Positions 35,957 through 46,963 of a stretch of DNA of 64,000 bases are shown here, piece by piece. Origin of the DNA: Myxococcota bacterium (GTDB lineage: Bacteria; Myxococcota_A; UBA796; UBA9615; JAKLKC01); assembly GCA_023150875.1 (NCBI GenBank), contig JAKLKC010000006.1, positions 1 through 64,000 on the forward strand, read 5' to 3'. The number at the start of each line of letters is the position of its first letter. Within the stretch, counting starts at the first letter, position 1. The notes under the pieces are model-generated. The model was not told the DNA's origin, did not search any database, and saw only the letters and a program-made list of their open reading frames with translations. A program made the position numbers and the translations under genes.

Positions 35957-36783
35957 GGGTCCTGGACAACCCGGTGGGACGGCTCCAGGTGCGGGAGGTC
36001 CTACGCGCCCGCTGGTTCGCGGGGGCGGTGGTCCTGGCGGCGCTCCTGGTGGGCTTCTTCGGCCTGGTGGCGGCGCGGGAGTCGCTGGTGGTGGGGTTCA
36101 CCGGCTTCGGGCGGGTCATGTCCGGGGTGGTGCTGGCGTCGCTGGTCTTCCAGCCGCTGCTGGCGGTGTTCTCCACCACCCAGGCGGTCACCGGAGCGCG
36201 GCAGCAGGGGGCCCTGGAGTGGTACCTGAGCCACCCGGTTTCCCCGGCCCGGTGCTTCTGGGGGTTGTACCTGCCCCGGGTGGCGGCGGTGGGGCTTCCG
36301 GCGGTGGTGGCGGTGGCGGTGCTCCAGGGCCTCGCCGCGGCCCTGGGCGCCCCGGTGGGGGCCGGGCTCCTGGGCCAGTTCCTGGCCCTCCTCGTGGGCC
36401 AGACCCTCTGTTTCTCGGCCCTGGGCATGGGGATCGGCGTGCTCGCCCGGTCGCCGGAGCAGGCGCTGATGGGGGGGCTGTCCCTCTGGGCGGCGAGCGC
36501 CGCCCTGGTGGACTTCGTGCTCCTGGGTCTCCTCCTGAGGTGGGACATACCCCCCCAGGCGGTCTTCCTCCTCGCCGTGCTCAACCCCATGCAGTCCGGC
36601 CGGGTCGCGCTCCTGGCGGGCCTGGACCCGGGCCTGGGCACCCTCGGCCCCGTGGGCACCTGGGCGGCCACGACCCTCGGCCCCACGGCGACCATCACCT
36701 ATGGGCTCCTGTGGCCAGTGGCGGTCGGCGCCGCCGCCCTCGCCGCCTCCCGTTGGGTCTTCCTGCGGAGCGACGCGACCTGA
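35953..36783 (+). CDS. nosY: NosY ABC permease
   Basis: A 276-aa polytopic membrane protein with about six TM helices (first AGAVVLAALLVGFFGLVAA). The family coupling motif GARQQGALEWYLSHPVS follows TM2. It forms the permease of NosDFY. GTG start overlapping the nosL stop. Last gene of the operon; no nosR or nosX homologue is in the window, consistent with a clade II system that uses cytochromes instead. Confidence 0.9.
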   Translation: MRVLDNPVGRLQVREVLRARWFAGAVVLAALLVGFFGLVAARESLVVGFTGFGRVMSGVVLASLVFQPLLAVFSTTQAVTGARQQGALEWYLSHPVSPARCFWGLYLPRVAAVGLPAVVAVAVLQGLAAALGAPVGAGLLGQFLALLVGQTLCFSALGMGIGVLARSPEQALMGGLSLWAASAALVDFVLLGLLLRWDIPPQAVFLLAVLNPMQSGRVALLAGLDPGLGTLGPVGTWAATTLGPTATITYGLLWPVAVGAAALAASRWVFLRSDAT

Positions 36784-37029
36784 GGGGGACGCCCAAACCG
36801 CACGATCCACGAAAACGTGAACGCATACGTGGACTTGCACGTGATCGCGCCCTCGTGATCGCGCCCTTGTCATCGCGCCCGCACCCTCCACGCCACGACG
36901 ACCCGCCTCTCCCCCCCGCCGACCCCCGCCGCGACGCGGCCTGCCACCTCCCGAGACCGTCCCCCACGCCTTCTGCTATCCTCCCTGCCCGAGGCTGCGG
37001 CCTCCCCCATCGATCCCCTGGAGGTCCCT
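36784..37029. other. intergenic: degenerate CGTGATCGCGCC repeats and promoter
   Basis: About 246 bp after nosY. At 36838-36880 are three degenerate CGTGATCGCGCCCT units, whose reverse complement matches the core of the 19-bp minisatellite at 19257. A TGC-TATCCT extended -10 (36974-36982) precedes the next gene. No ORF is supported. Confidence 0.55.
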
Positions 37030-38004
37030 GTGCGCCCTTCGCCCATCGGCCCATCCCTGTCCGTCCTGCTCCTCGCCCTCGCCGCCACCTTCCCGACAGC
37101 CTGCGAGCCCCAACGGCCGGACCAGGACGACGACGACGACGACGCCACCGGGGACGACGACGCGGCCGATGACGACGCCTCCGACGACGACGCCGCCGAC
37201 GACGACGCCGCCGACGACGACGCCGCCGACGACGACGCCGCCGACGACGACAGCGTCCCCGCCGAGGACCTGCACGGCGGGGCCTACGTGGTCTGGTATT
37301 CCGGCGACTACGGCGTCCACGTCGAGGGCTACATGGCTTCGGCGGCGTTCTACGACGAGGTGGATCCCGGCGACGCCAGCGGGCCCGACGAGATCGACCC
37401 CCTGGAGGGCGAGGACGACTGCGGGCTCTGGGAGCAGGCCGCGGGCGGCACCGCCGCGGAGCTGGAGTACCTCTCCGTGGGCGCCCTCACGGTCCGCTCC
37501 GGGTCCCAGGAGGTGGAGATCGCCCCCCAGACGGCCGCAGGGACCATCTACTACACGGCGGATCTCCGCGCCCTCGGGTACACGCCGCGGTTCGGAGAGG
37601 CGTACGCTTTCGTCGCCGAGGGCGATGACGTCCCGGGCTTCTCCGTCGATCCCGGCCCGATCCTGCCCGATGCGCCCCAGGTCTCCTCCCCCGACATGGG
37701 CTACCTCCAGCCCCTCCCCCGCGACGGCGCGCGCTTCCAGTGGGTCGGCGGCGGTGGCGGGGTGACGGCGATCCACGTCAGCGCCTCCAACCCCGCCGGG
37801 AACATGACGTGGACGATCACCTGCACCGTCGCCGACGACGGCGACTTCACCGTGCCCGAGGAGTTGATGATGGAGCTGCCCGCGGGCCAGGCGGCGGCGG
37901 TGACGATGGTGCGGGCGGACAACCAGTTCGTGGACCTCGGCGGGTCCTACTGGATCGTCGTCGGCGCCTCCTCGGCGACCTACGCCCAGCTCATGCTGGA
38001 GTGA
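37030..38004 (+). CDS. Lipoprotein with DDDAA-repeat linker, unknown ectodomain
   Basis: A 324-aa protein. The signal peptide ends at a FPTAC lipobox (about C25). Residues ~33-75 are almost only Asp and Ala in D-D-D-A-A steps. The remaining ~245 residues form a beta-rich ectodomain (EYLSVGALTVRSGSQEVEIA and GYLQPLPRDGARFQWVGG) that I do not recognise. One WTITCTV strand carries a lone Cys. GTG start with GGAGG 6 nt upstream. It belongs with the other DDD-linker lipoproteins by its N-terminus only. Confidence 0.75.
   Translation: MRPSPIGPSLSVLLLALAATFPTACEPQRPDQDDDDDDATGDDDAADDDASDDDAADDDAADDDAADDDAADDDSVPAEDLHGGAYVVWYSGDYGVHVEGYMASAAFYDEVDPGDASGPDEIDPLEGEDDCGLWEQAAGGTAAELEYLSVGALTVRSGSQEVEIAPQTAAGTIYYTADLRALGYTPRFGEAYAFVAEGDDVPGFSVDPGPILPDAPQVSSPDMGYLQPLPRDGARFQWVGGGGGVTAIHVSASNPAGNMTWTITCTVADDGDFTVPEELMMELPAGQAAAVTMVRADNQFVDLGGSYWIVVGASSATYAQLMLE
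37183..37242. repeat. Four perfect 15-bp in-frame repeats
   Basis: GACGACGACGCCGCC is repeated four times without mismatch, flanked by degenerate units from 37155 and after 37243. Each unit adds D-D-D-A-A to the linker of the lipoprotein at 37030. Perfect identity suggests recent slippage. Confidence 0.85.
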
Positions 38005-38196
38005 TCCCGCCGGAGGGCCACCCGCCCCGGCACCCGTCCGATCCCTCGATGCCGGCAGCACCGGCTGCGCCGCGGTCCTCCAGCGCTTCCGCCCCGTCCG
38101 TGCGGGCCGGGTGTCCATCGCAGCGGAGGCGCCCATCATCGCCGGATGCGGCCGCTGCGACGCCGACGAAGGCCAGACTCCCGGCCCCGCCCGAGG

Positions 38197-38655
38197 CTAT
38201 CGGATCTCCCCGCAGCTTATGGGGATCTCCATCGCCCCCTCCTTCTGGACGGGGCGGAAGGCGATCACGTAGTCGCCCTCCACCAGCTCTTGCAGAGGCA
38301 TCGCCACCACGGCGCTGCCCGACAGGGACCCGTCCGGCTGCTCGGTGATCGTCGGCAGGGGCGCGACGATCTCCCCGATCTCCGCGCAGGAGCCCCGGTT
38401 GACGTACCCCCTCGCCCCCAGCGCCACGGGGCCCGCGAGCCAGGCCGTCACTCGGGTGTCCCTTCCCTCGGCGACCAGGACCGCGCGCCCCCGGGTCTCG
38501 GAGCCGGAGGCGGGCTGGAGGGCCACCTCCAACTCCTTCCGCCCGCCGCGCTCGGGCTCCTCCTCCGGCGCTCCGATGGCCCCCTGGCCCGTCACGCCCA
38601 TCGCCAACGCCAGCGAGACCGCCACCGCCACCCTGCCCTTGTCCGTCTTGGACAT
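38197..38655 (-). CDS. Small secreted protein, CHRD-like beta domain
   Basis: A 152-aa protein with a cleavable signal peptide (about residues 7-28, GRVAVAVSLALAMGVTG). The mature part reads like the small secreted beta-sandwich proteins with the pattern SGS..RG.A.L...G..T.V....AG, GSCAEIG, PL, LSGSAVV, LQEL..GDYVIAF and a final CGEI. The two Cys (in GSC and SCGE) could form a disulfide. The usual HIH.G.C motif is reduced to NRGSC. Function unknown. Confidence 0.6.
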   Translation of the reverse strand: MSKTDKGRVAVAVSLALAMGVTGQGAIGAPEEEPERGGRKELEVALQPASGSETRGRAVLVAEGRDTRVTAWLAGPVALGARGYVNRGSCAEIGEIVAPLPTITEQPDGSLSGSAVVAMPLQELVEGDYVIAFRPVQKEGAMEIPISCGEIR

Positions 38656-38806
38656 CCCACGCCCTCCGGCGGGGCCGCCGCGTCACCCGCGGGCCACGGG
38701 CACCCCGCGATTCCACATCGGACGTCCCAGGACGCAAGGGCCGGGCCACCCCCTCACCCCACCCGGGGGGCTCGCCCTCGCTCCCTCCCCGCCCGCCGCG
38801 GAGGAA

Positions 38807-38834
38807 TTGCTCAACGGGCGCCCCGCCCTATACT
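38807..38834 (+). promoter_or_regulatory. Promoter of SGNH hydrolase gene
   Basis: TTGCTC (38807-38812) and TATACT (38829-38834) with a 16-bp spacer precede the ATG at 38856. The transcript leader would be about 15-20 nt, just enough for the GGAG site at 6 nt from the start. Confidence 0.45.
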
Positions 38835-38855
38835 GGCCGGGCCCCGGAGCCCACG

Positions 38856-39578
38856 ATGACCGCCCACCCGACGTTGCCCGCCGTCGCTGCCGCCCTCGCC
38901 GCCCCGTTCGTCGGGGCGGGCTGCGCGAACCTCTGCGGCGAGGTCGACGCCCTCCCCGACGCCGGGACTCCGTCGATCCTCGCCATCGGCGACTCCATCC
39001 TGGCCTGGCACGGGGCCACCTGCCAGTCCATCCCCGACCAGGCCTCCCTGGCCATGGGTCGGGCGGTCCTGAACCGGGCGCTGAGCGGGCGGCGCCTGAG
39101 CGACGAGGGCAGCACCGACGACATCCCCCACCAGTACGTCCAGGGCGGCGGGTGGGACTGGGTGATCGTCACCGGTGGCGGCAACGACGTCGCCGAGGAG
39201 TGCGGCTGCAACGGAGGGGGCGGCTCGGCCTCGTGCGAGGCCAAGGTGGACGAGGTGCTCGGCGAGGACGGCGAGGGGGAGCTGGCGGACCTCCTGGACG
39301 TCATCGCCGCCGACGGCCCGAAGGTGCTGCTCGTCGGCTACTACGCCTTCCCCCAGGACTCCGCGTGGTCGGGATGCTCGCCGTACTTCCTGACCCTAGC
39401 GGAGCGGCAGTCCGCCCTGGCCGCTTCCCGGGATGAGGTGGAGTTCCTGGACCTCTCGGCCCTGGTCTACCCGGGTGCGGACCCGGACCCGTACTTCCTG
39501 GACCGCGTCCACCCCTCCACCGACGCCGCCGCCCGGATCGGGGCCGAGATCGCCGGGATCATCGGGGGACGGGGCTGA
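38856..39578 (+). CDS. SGNH/GDSL-family hydrolase, lipoprotein
   Basis: A 240-aa exported hydrolase. The signal peptide ends in a GAGC lipobox (about C23). Block I is AIGDSILAWHG with the nucleophile Ser47. Block III is GGGNDV. The C-terminal DRVHPS supplies the catalytic Asp and His. Such enzymes de-esterify lipids, acetylated sugars or thioesters at the cell surface. Extra Cys (CGCNGGG..SC) may form disulfides. The ATG has GGAG at 6 nt. Its 3' end overlaps the convergent gene by 20 bp. Confidence 0.8.
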   Translation: MTAHPTLPAVAAALAAPFVGAGCANLCGEVDALPDAGTPSILAIGDSILAWHGATCQSIPDQASLAMGRAVLNRALSGRRLSDEGSTDDIPHQYVQGGGWDWVIVTGGGNDVAEECGCNGGGGSASCEAKVDEVLGEDGEGELADLLDVIAADGPKVLLVGYYAFPQDSAWSGCSPYFLTLAERQSALAASRDEVEFLDLSALVYPGADPDPYFLDRVHPSTDAAARIGAEIAGIIGGRG

Positions 39579-40602
39579 CTTCCGCGCCCTCCTGCTCTCC
39601 CGCCGCGGCGTGCTGGGCCTCCACGAGGGTGAGGAAGGGGGGCGCGGGGTTGGCGCAGGTCGTACACTGGAGCGCGAGCACCCAGGTCCCCGCGGAGTCG
39701 AAGCCCGGGAAGGGGGCGTCGCCCGCGGCCTGTCCCAGCGCAGCCTCGGTCCCGCCCGACACGTCCAGGCGCCACAGGGAGTCGGCGAGGATCTCCAGGT
39801 CCAGGAACTGTTCCTCCAGGTCCGCCGGCGCCAGCGACGTGTACTGGCCGACCATGACCCGGTCGATGGAGTCGGCCTGGAACGCGTTCCCCAGCCCGTC
39901 GGTGCCCACCCCCGACCAGTCCACCGTCAGCTCCTCGACCCCCGCGGGGGCCGGGAGGGGATCGAGGGAGGCGAGGTCCACCGTGAAGTCCAGCACCGTG
40001 CTGTCCGCGGCGAAGGTCAGGGTGGTCTCCGCCTCGGAAGGCAGGGGGCGGGCGAAGGCCGCCATGCGGGTGCCCACCCCCGGCGTGCTCCCCGTCGCCA
40101 GGGACACGAGCCAGGTCCCGTAACCCTCGACGAAGTACTGCTCCACGTCGATGTCGTTGCCCATCAGCGTCAGCTCGCTCAGCCGAACCGACGTCGCGTC
40201 CCCGGGGTCCACCGAGGCGAAGAGCCCGACGTCCACCTGTTCCAGGGTGTTGGAGGAGAGCTTCTCCTCGACTTCGCCCTCGGAGAGGTAGCGGAAGACC
40301 ACGATCGTCACCTGGTCCACGTCGGTGACGGGGTCGAGGGGGTGGCCCTGGAGGTCCGTGTCGAGGCCGCTCCAGTCGAAGAGGGGATCGCTCCCGTCCG
40401 CCAGGTCGTAGGGGCGGATGTCCAGGGTGCCTTCGAAGTCGTAGTTCTGGGAGTCCGACAGGGTCAGGGTGGACGCGACGTCGTCGTCGGCAGCGTCGTC
40501 GTCGGCGGCGTCGTCGTCCGCGGTGTCGTCGTCTTCGGGATCCCCCGAGCAGGCGGGGATCGCCGCCAAGAGCCACAGGTAGACCGCTCCGCGGAGTCTC
40601 AT
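39559..40602 (-). CDS. Lipoprotein with DDD linker, unknown two-repeat ectodomain
   Basis: A 347-aa protein. The signal peptide ends at IPAC (C18), followed by a 20-residue D-D-D-A-A/T linker. The ectodomain seems to contain two related halves: YDFEGTLDI...DWSGLDTDLQGHPLDPVTDVDQV near residue 50-95 and LDFTVDLAS...DWSGVGTDGLGNAFQADSIDRV near 205-250. This suggests an internal duplication. A CTTCANP motif lies near the C-terminus; it is C-x2-C without the haem His. The ATG overlaps the stop of the upstream gene (ATGA), so it is co-translated with the arylsulfotransferase-like gene. Confidence 0.72.
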   Translation of the reverse strand: MRLRGAVYLWLLAAIPACSGDPEDDDTADDDAADDDAADDDVASTLTLSDSQNYDFEGTLDIRPYDLADGSDPLFDWSGLDTDLQGHPLDPVTDVDQVTIVVFRYLSEGEVEEKLSSNTLEQVDVGLFASVDPGDATSVRLSELTLMGNDIDVEQYFVEGYGTWLVSLATGSTPGVGTRMAAFARPLPSEAETTLTFAADSTVLDFTVDLASLDPLPAPAGVEELTVDWSGVGTDGLGNAFQADSIDRVMVGQYTSLAPADLEEQFLDLEILADSLWRLDVSGGTEAALGQAAGDAPFPGFDSAGTWVLALQCTTCANPAPPFLTLVEAQHAAAGEQEGAEVSPVPR

Positions 40603-42074
40603 GGCAGGCTCTCCAGGTACGTCGTGTAGCCGAAAGCGGCGCCCAGGTCCAGGTTGATGCGCCAGAGCACCTCGCCGTCCTCGTCCACCTCGTCGAGCTG
40701 GCCGAGGACGCCGAAGTTGACCAGGGTGTGGCCATCCTCCATCCGGAAGACGTCCCCGAGGTTGTAGCAGTACAGGGGCGGAGTGGCGCCGTAGGACCAC
40801 ACCAGATCCGCCGTGCCGGTGGAGTCGTCCAGCAGGTACTCCCGGGCCCGGGAGTCCAGGGACGACGGCGTGCCGTTGTCGAACACCCGCAGGACGTCCC
40901 CGTCGATCTCGAACTGGTGCTGGTTCTCGAAGAGGCGGGTCTCGCCGCCGGGGGTGGCGAAGTCGCTCAGGCGGCCGCCGACGATCCGGAACGACTCGCC
41001 GGTGGCGCGGTCGACACGCACGATGGCGTCGAGGCCCAACAGCGAGACGGAGTAGGCGTCCTCGTCCTCGTCGTAGTCCAGGGCGTTGGCGTGGGACCAC
41101 GTGGTGCCGGCGAGGTGGTCGGAGGCTTCCGAGAACTCGAACGTGTCCCAGACCGACCAGATCGCCGTCTGCTCGCCCCCCGGCCCGAACTCCACGATCC
41201 GGTCGCCGTCCACCGTCTTCCCCTCGACCTCTCGCGGGTCGGTGACGAGGGCGGCGTATGTGCCGCCGGGAAGCTCCACGAAGTCGTGGTGCGCCCCGGG
41301 CGTGGGCGTGGCCTCCACATCGGCGCCGTCGAAGGAGACCCGCACGATGGCCTGATCCGGCACCTCCAGGACGCCCCGGATGAACAGGATGGAACGCCCG
41401 TCCCGGGAAGGCACGGCCCGGCTGATCAGCTCCGTGCCTCCCGGGCCGTACCACCACACGGGCTCGGCGTCACGGTCGAGGATCACCGCCGTGGAGGGCT
41501 CGCCCATGAACGAGGTGACGATGAACCCCTCGTGGGCCGCCGCGGGATCGGAGCCCGAGAGGCCGAGCCCCGCCAGGGTGCCGGGAGGCGAGCCCGTCTC
41601 GACCACCTGGTCGGCGCTGGCCCTCTCCTCCCCCTCCACCACGGCGACGGCCCGGAGGTGCCACGTCCGCGAGGGCTTCAGCCCCAGGATCCAGGTGGAC
41701 CAGGGGGCAGGACCCGAGACGTCCAACGGGACCGTCCGCCCGTAGCCCTCGTCGGGGCCGATCTCGATCCACGCCTGCTGGGCGCTGCCGCCGTCGACCG
41801 ACACCTCGGCGGTGACGACGGTGGGGATCACCGGGCTCACCGTGGCCGAGACGGACACGCCCGGCGCCGCGTCGTCGTCCCCCGGAGCGGTGTCGTCGTC
41901 CGGCGGCGTCGTGTCGTCGTCGGGATCCTCCGCCCCGGGCGGCTTCCCGCAGCCGGCGGCGAACAGGGCGGCGAGGAGGGCGGCCGTGGACCCGGCCCTC
42001 GCGGTCGCCTTCGGGCGCCGCCGCGGTGGTTGGGGCCGAGGCTTGCGGAGGGGGGGGGTCCTCGACTCGCTCAT
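40599..42074 (-). CDS. Arylsulfotransferase (ASST)-like lipoprotein with DDD linker
   Basis: A 491-aa protein. A long basic N-terminus precedes the signal helix and an AAGC lipobox (about C42), then a P-D-D-D-T linker. A fibronectin-like domain (about 75-165) is followed by a six-bladed ASST-type propeller. HHDFVELPGGTYAAL, WSHANALDYDEDEDAYSVSL, ENQHQFEIDG and FDNGTPSS are the typical blade motifs with the conserved histidines. ASST enzymes move sulfate between phenolic compounds in the periplasm. Activity is not certain. It is translationally coupled to the 39559 gene, so the two may form a complex. Confidence 0.78.
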   Translation of the reverse strand: MSESRTPPLRKPRPQPPRRRPKATARAGSTAALLAALFAAGCGKPPGAEDPDDDTTPPDDDTAPGDDDAAPGVSVSATVSPVIPTVVTAEVSVDGGSAQQAWIEIGPDEGYGRTVPLDVSGPAPWSTWILGLKPSRTWHLRAVAVVEGEERASADQVVETGSPPGTLAGLGLSGSDPAAAHEGFIVTSFMGEPSTAVILDRDAEPVWWYGPGGTELISRAVPSRDGRSILFIRGVLEVPDQAIVRVSFDGADVEATPTPGAHHDFVELPGGTYAALVTDPREVEGKTVDGDRIVEFGPGGEQTAIWSVWDTFEFSEASDHLAGTTWSHANALDYDEDEDAYSVSLLGLDAIVRVDRATGESFRIVGGRLSDFATPGGETRLFENQHQFEIDGDVLRVFDNGTPSSLDSRAREYLLDDSTGTADLVWSYGATPPLYCYNLGDVFRMEDGHTLVNFGVLGQLDEVDEDGEVLWRINLDLGAAFGYTTYLESLP

Positions 42075-42325
42075 GCCACCTCGGGCCGCTCGCGCGAGCG
42101 GGACCGCCGGCCCGCCCCATTCGACTCGAGCGGCCCGCCGGGAGCAGGACGGAGCCTACCGCAAGTCGGGCAAGGTGCCCACCCCTGCCCCCCGACTTCC
42201 GCGGCGGTGCCCGGCTGGGACGCGGCCGCCGGTACAACGGGCCTGCTGGAGCACGTGGGCGGGCGGGGCGCGCCGGATCCCCCACCGCAGAGGACCGGTC
42301 GCGCTCCCAGGCGGCCGGGGCCGTC

Positions 42326-43453
42326 TCAGGCGTCCCCGGCCTCCCCCTCCTCCGCCGCCATCTCCTCGTGGAACCTCAGCAGGGCGAGGATCATCGCCAC
42401 CAGCACCGGCCCGACGAGCACGCCCACCAGGCCGAACCAGCGCAGGCCCCCGAAGACCCCCAGGAAGACGAGCAGCGTCGGTACGTGGGACTGCCCCCGT
42501 ACCAGGAGCGGCTTGACGACGTTGTCGATGGAGGTGGTCACCAGCAGCGACCAGGCGAGGAGGAAGGCGGCACCGCCCGCCTGCCCACCCGCGAGGAGCA
42601 CGATGGACAGGGGTACCCAGACCAGCGCCGTCCCCACGATGGGGACGTAGGCGAGCACGGCGGTCACCACCGCGAAGAGGCCCGCGGACTCGACCCCGGC
42701 CAACGAGTAGCCGATCCCGGCCACCACTCCCTGGAGCAGCCCCGTGACCAGCCCGGCCAGGACCACGTTCCGGGCGAACTCCGCGAAGACCGCGAAGAGG
42801 CGCGAGGTGTGCCGGGTCTCCAGCGGGCTGACCCGGAGGGCCCACGACAGCAGGTCACCGCCCCGATAGAAGAGGGTGGCGAGGGCGATCACGAAGACGG
42901 TGACGTGGAGGGCCGCCCCCGCGGTCAACGACAGGAGGCCCGGCACGCTCCCGGTCACCGAGCGGGCCACCATCGCCGCCACCTCGTGCAGGGCGGCGGG
43001 GACCAGGTCCGCCAGCGCGTCCCCATCCACCCGGCGCGCCAGCCAGGGGTGCTCGGCGAGCCTCCTCGCCCCCTCGCCCCATCCCTCGCTGGAGGCGGCG
43101 CGCTGGAGCAGGTCCGCCAGGTGCCGGCCCACCACGGCCAGCACCAGGAACGCGGGCACCAGCGTGCCGGCCACGCACAGGGCCGAGACGGCGGCGGCGA
43201 CCAGCACCGGGTGACCCGGCAGGCGCGCGCACAGCCGCTCGCGCACGGGCCAGGCCAGCACCGCGACCACCGCCGCGGCCGTCAGGGCGTCCAGGAAGGG
43301 GTGGACCAGGTAGATCCCCGCGGCCAGCGCCGCGAGCAGCACCCAGCGGAAGGCGGCGTCCGACCGGGCGCGGGCCCGGCGGGACGGGGCGCGGGCCGGC
43401 GCGGCGACGGCCGGCGGGCTCCGGTGGAGGGTCGAGGAGGGATCGACGGACAC
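42326..43453 (-). CDS. AI-2E family transporter
   Basis: A 375-aa inner-membrane protein with about eight TM helices in the AI-2E/TqsA/YdiK layout. A pair of helices comes first (LLAALAAGIYLVHPFLDALTAA), then a helical cytoplasmic insert (about 105-190), then the conserved C-terminal block VLAYVPIVGTALVWVP and DNVVKPLLVRG and VFGGLRWFGLVGVLVGP. The family exports diverse small molecules or acts as Na+/H+ antiporter. The start chosen is GTG 43453, where AGGGAG lies 5 nt upstream; a GTG 13 codons earlier is possible. Confidence 0.88.
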   Translation of the reverse strand: MSVDPSSTLHRSPPAVAAPARAPSRRARARSDAAFRWVLLAALAAGIYLVHPFLDALTAAAVVAVLAWPVRERLCARLPGHPVLVAAAVSALCVAGTLVPAFLVLAVVGRHLADLLQRAASSEGWGEGARRLAEHPWLARRVDGDALADLVPAALHEVAAMVARSVTGSVPGLLSLTAGAALHVTVFVIALATLFYRGGDLLSWALRVSPLETRHTSRLFAVFAEFARNVVLAGLVTGLLQGVVAGIGYSLAGVESAGLFAVVTAVLAYVPIVGTALVWVPLSIVLLAGGQAGGAAFLLAWSLLVTTSIDNVVKPLLVRGQSHVPTLLVFLGVFGGLRWFGLVGVLVGPVLVAMILALLRFHEEMAAEEGEAGDA

Positions 43454-46219
<2,766 letters not shown>

Positions 46220-46299
46220 CGGACCGGGCTTCCGGGGGGGCTCGCCATCGCGGCCGCCCCCGGAAGCCCGGCGCCATCCGACCCGGGTCTCCGAGGAGG

Positions 46300-46788
46300 T
46301 CAGCGCTCGGCGCGGACCCGGAGCTTGTCGGTCTCGGTCTCGACGAGGTTCACGACCTTCTGGAGCTCCTGGAGCTTGGCGTGGAGCTCGGCCGCCTTGG
46401 CCTGGAGCTGCCGGGACTGCCCCTCCATCTGCCGCACCGAAGCGTTGTTGCCCGGCTGGAGGGTGGCGGCCTTGGCGGCCACGTCGGCGGCCTCCTTGTC
46501 GAGCTGCTTGAGGAGGGCGGAGGTCTCGTTCGCGAGGTTCCTCATGCGGTCGGTGTGCTGCTTGACCTTGATGGTCAGCACGGCGCCGGCGGGAGCCGGG
46601 CCACCGGCCTTCGGCCCGTCGGCGATCACCGGAGGCGGATCGGCGGGACGGACGGGGGGCGGAGGCTCGGGGGCCTTCGTCACCACGGCGGGCGCCTCGG
46701 GCGTTGCGGGCGCCTCTTCGCCGCCGCAGGCGGAAACGGCGAGGATCAGCGCGGAAAGGGTCACGAGCATCGTCGGGCGGCCAGGCAT
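46300..46788 (-). CDS. Coiled-coil lipoprotein
   Basis: A 162-aa protein. The signal peptide ends at AVSAC (C21). Residues 22-75 are a Pro/Ala/Glu-rich tether. Residues ~80-160 form a long amphipathic helix (HTDRMRNLANETSALLKQL ... AKLQELQKVV), probably a coiled coil that oligomerises in the periplasm. No enzyme motif. ATG with GAGGAG upstream; promoter at 46843-46872. Function unknown; a structural or Lpp-like role is possible. Confidence 0.75.
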   Translation of the reverse strand: MPGRPTMLVTLSALILAVSACGGEEAPATPEAPAVVTKAPEPPPPVRPADPPPVIADGPKAGGPAPAGAVLTIKVKQHTDRMRNLANETSALLKQLDKEAADVAAKAATLQPGNNASVRQMEGQSRQLQAKAAELHAKLQELQKVVNLVETETDKLRVRAER

Positions 46789-46842
46789 CGGCTCTCCTCA
46801 CTGCCGGGTGCGGACGACCGCGTCGCGACCCGACGAACGGGG

Positions 46843-46872
46843 ACTATAGGACCGCCCCGCCCCCGGCGTCAA
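46843..46872 (-). promoter_or_regulatory. Promoter of coiled-coil lipoprotein gene
   Basis: On the minus strand TTGACG (46872-46867), an 18-bp spacer and TATAGT (46848-46843) precede the ATG at 46788. The -35 hexamer is the same as in the benzoyl-CoA operon promoter. Confidence 0.5.
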
Positions 46873-46930
46873 CGCGCCCCCGCGCTCGTTCCCCATCGGG
46901 GCGGCGGAGTCAACCGCCGTACGCTCCGTC

Positions 46931-46939
46931 TGCTATACT
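46931..46939 (+). promoter_or_regulatory. Extended -10 element (TGC-TATACT)
   Basis: TGC at 46931-46933 directly precedes TATACT at 46934-46939, an extended -10 that needs no -35 box, and none is seen. It lies 24 bp upstream of the ATG at 46964. Confidence 0.45.
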
Positions 46940-46963
46940 CGCGGCGTCCCGGTGGAGTGGCGT

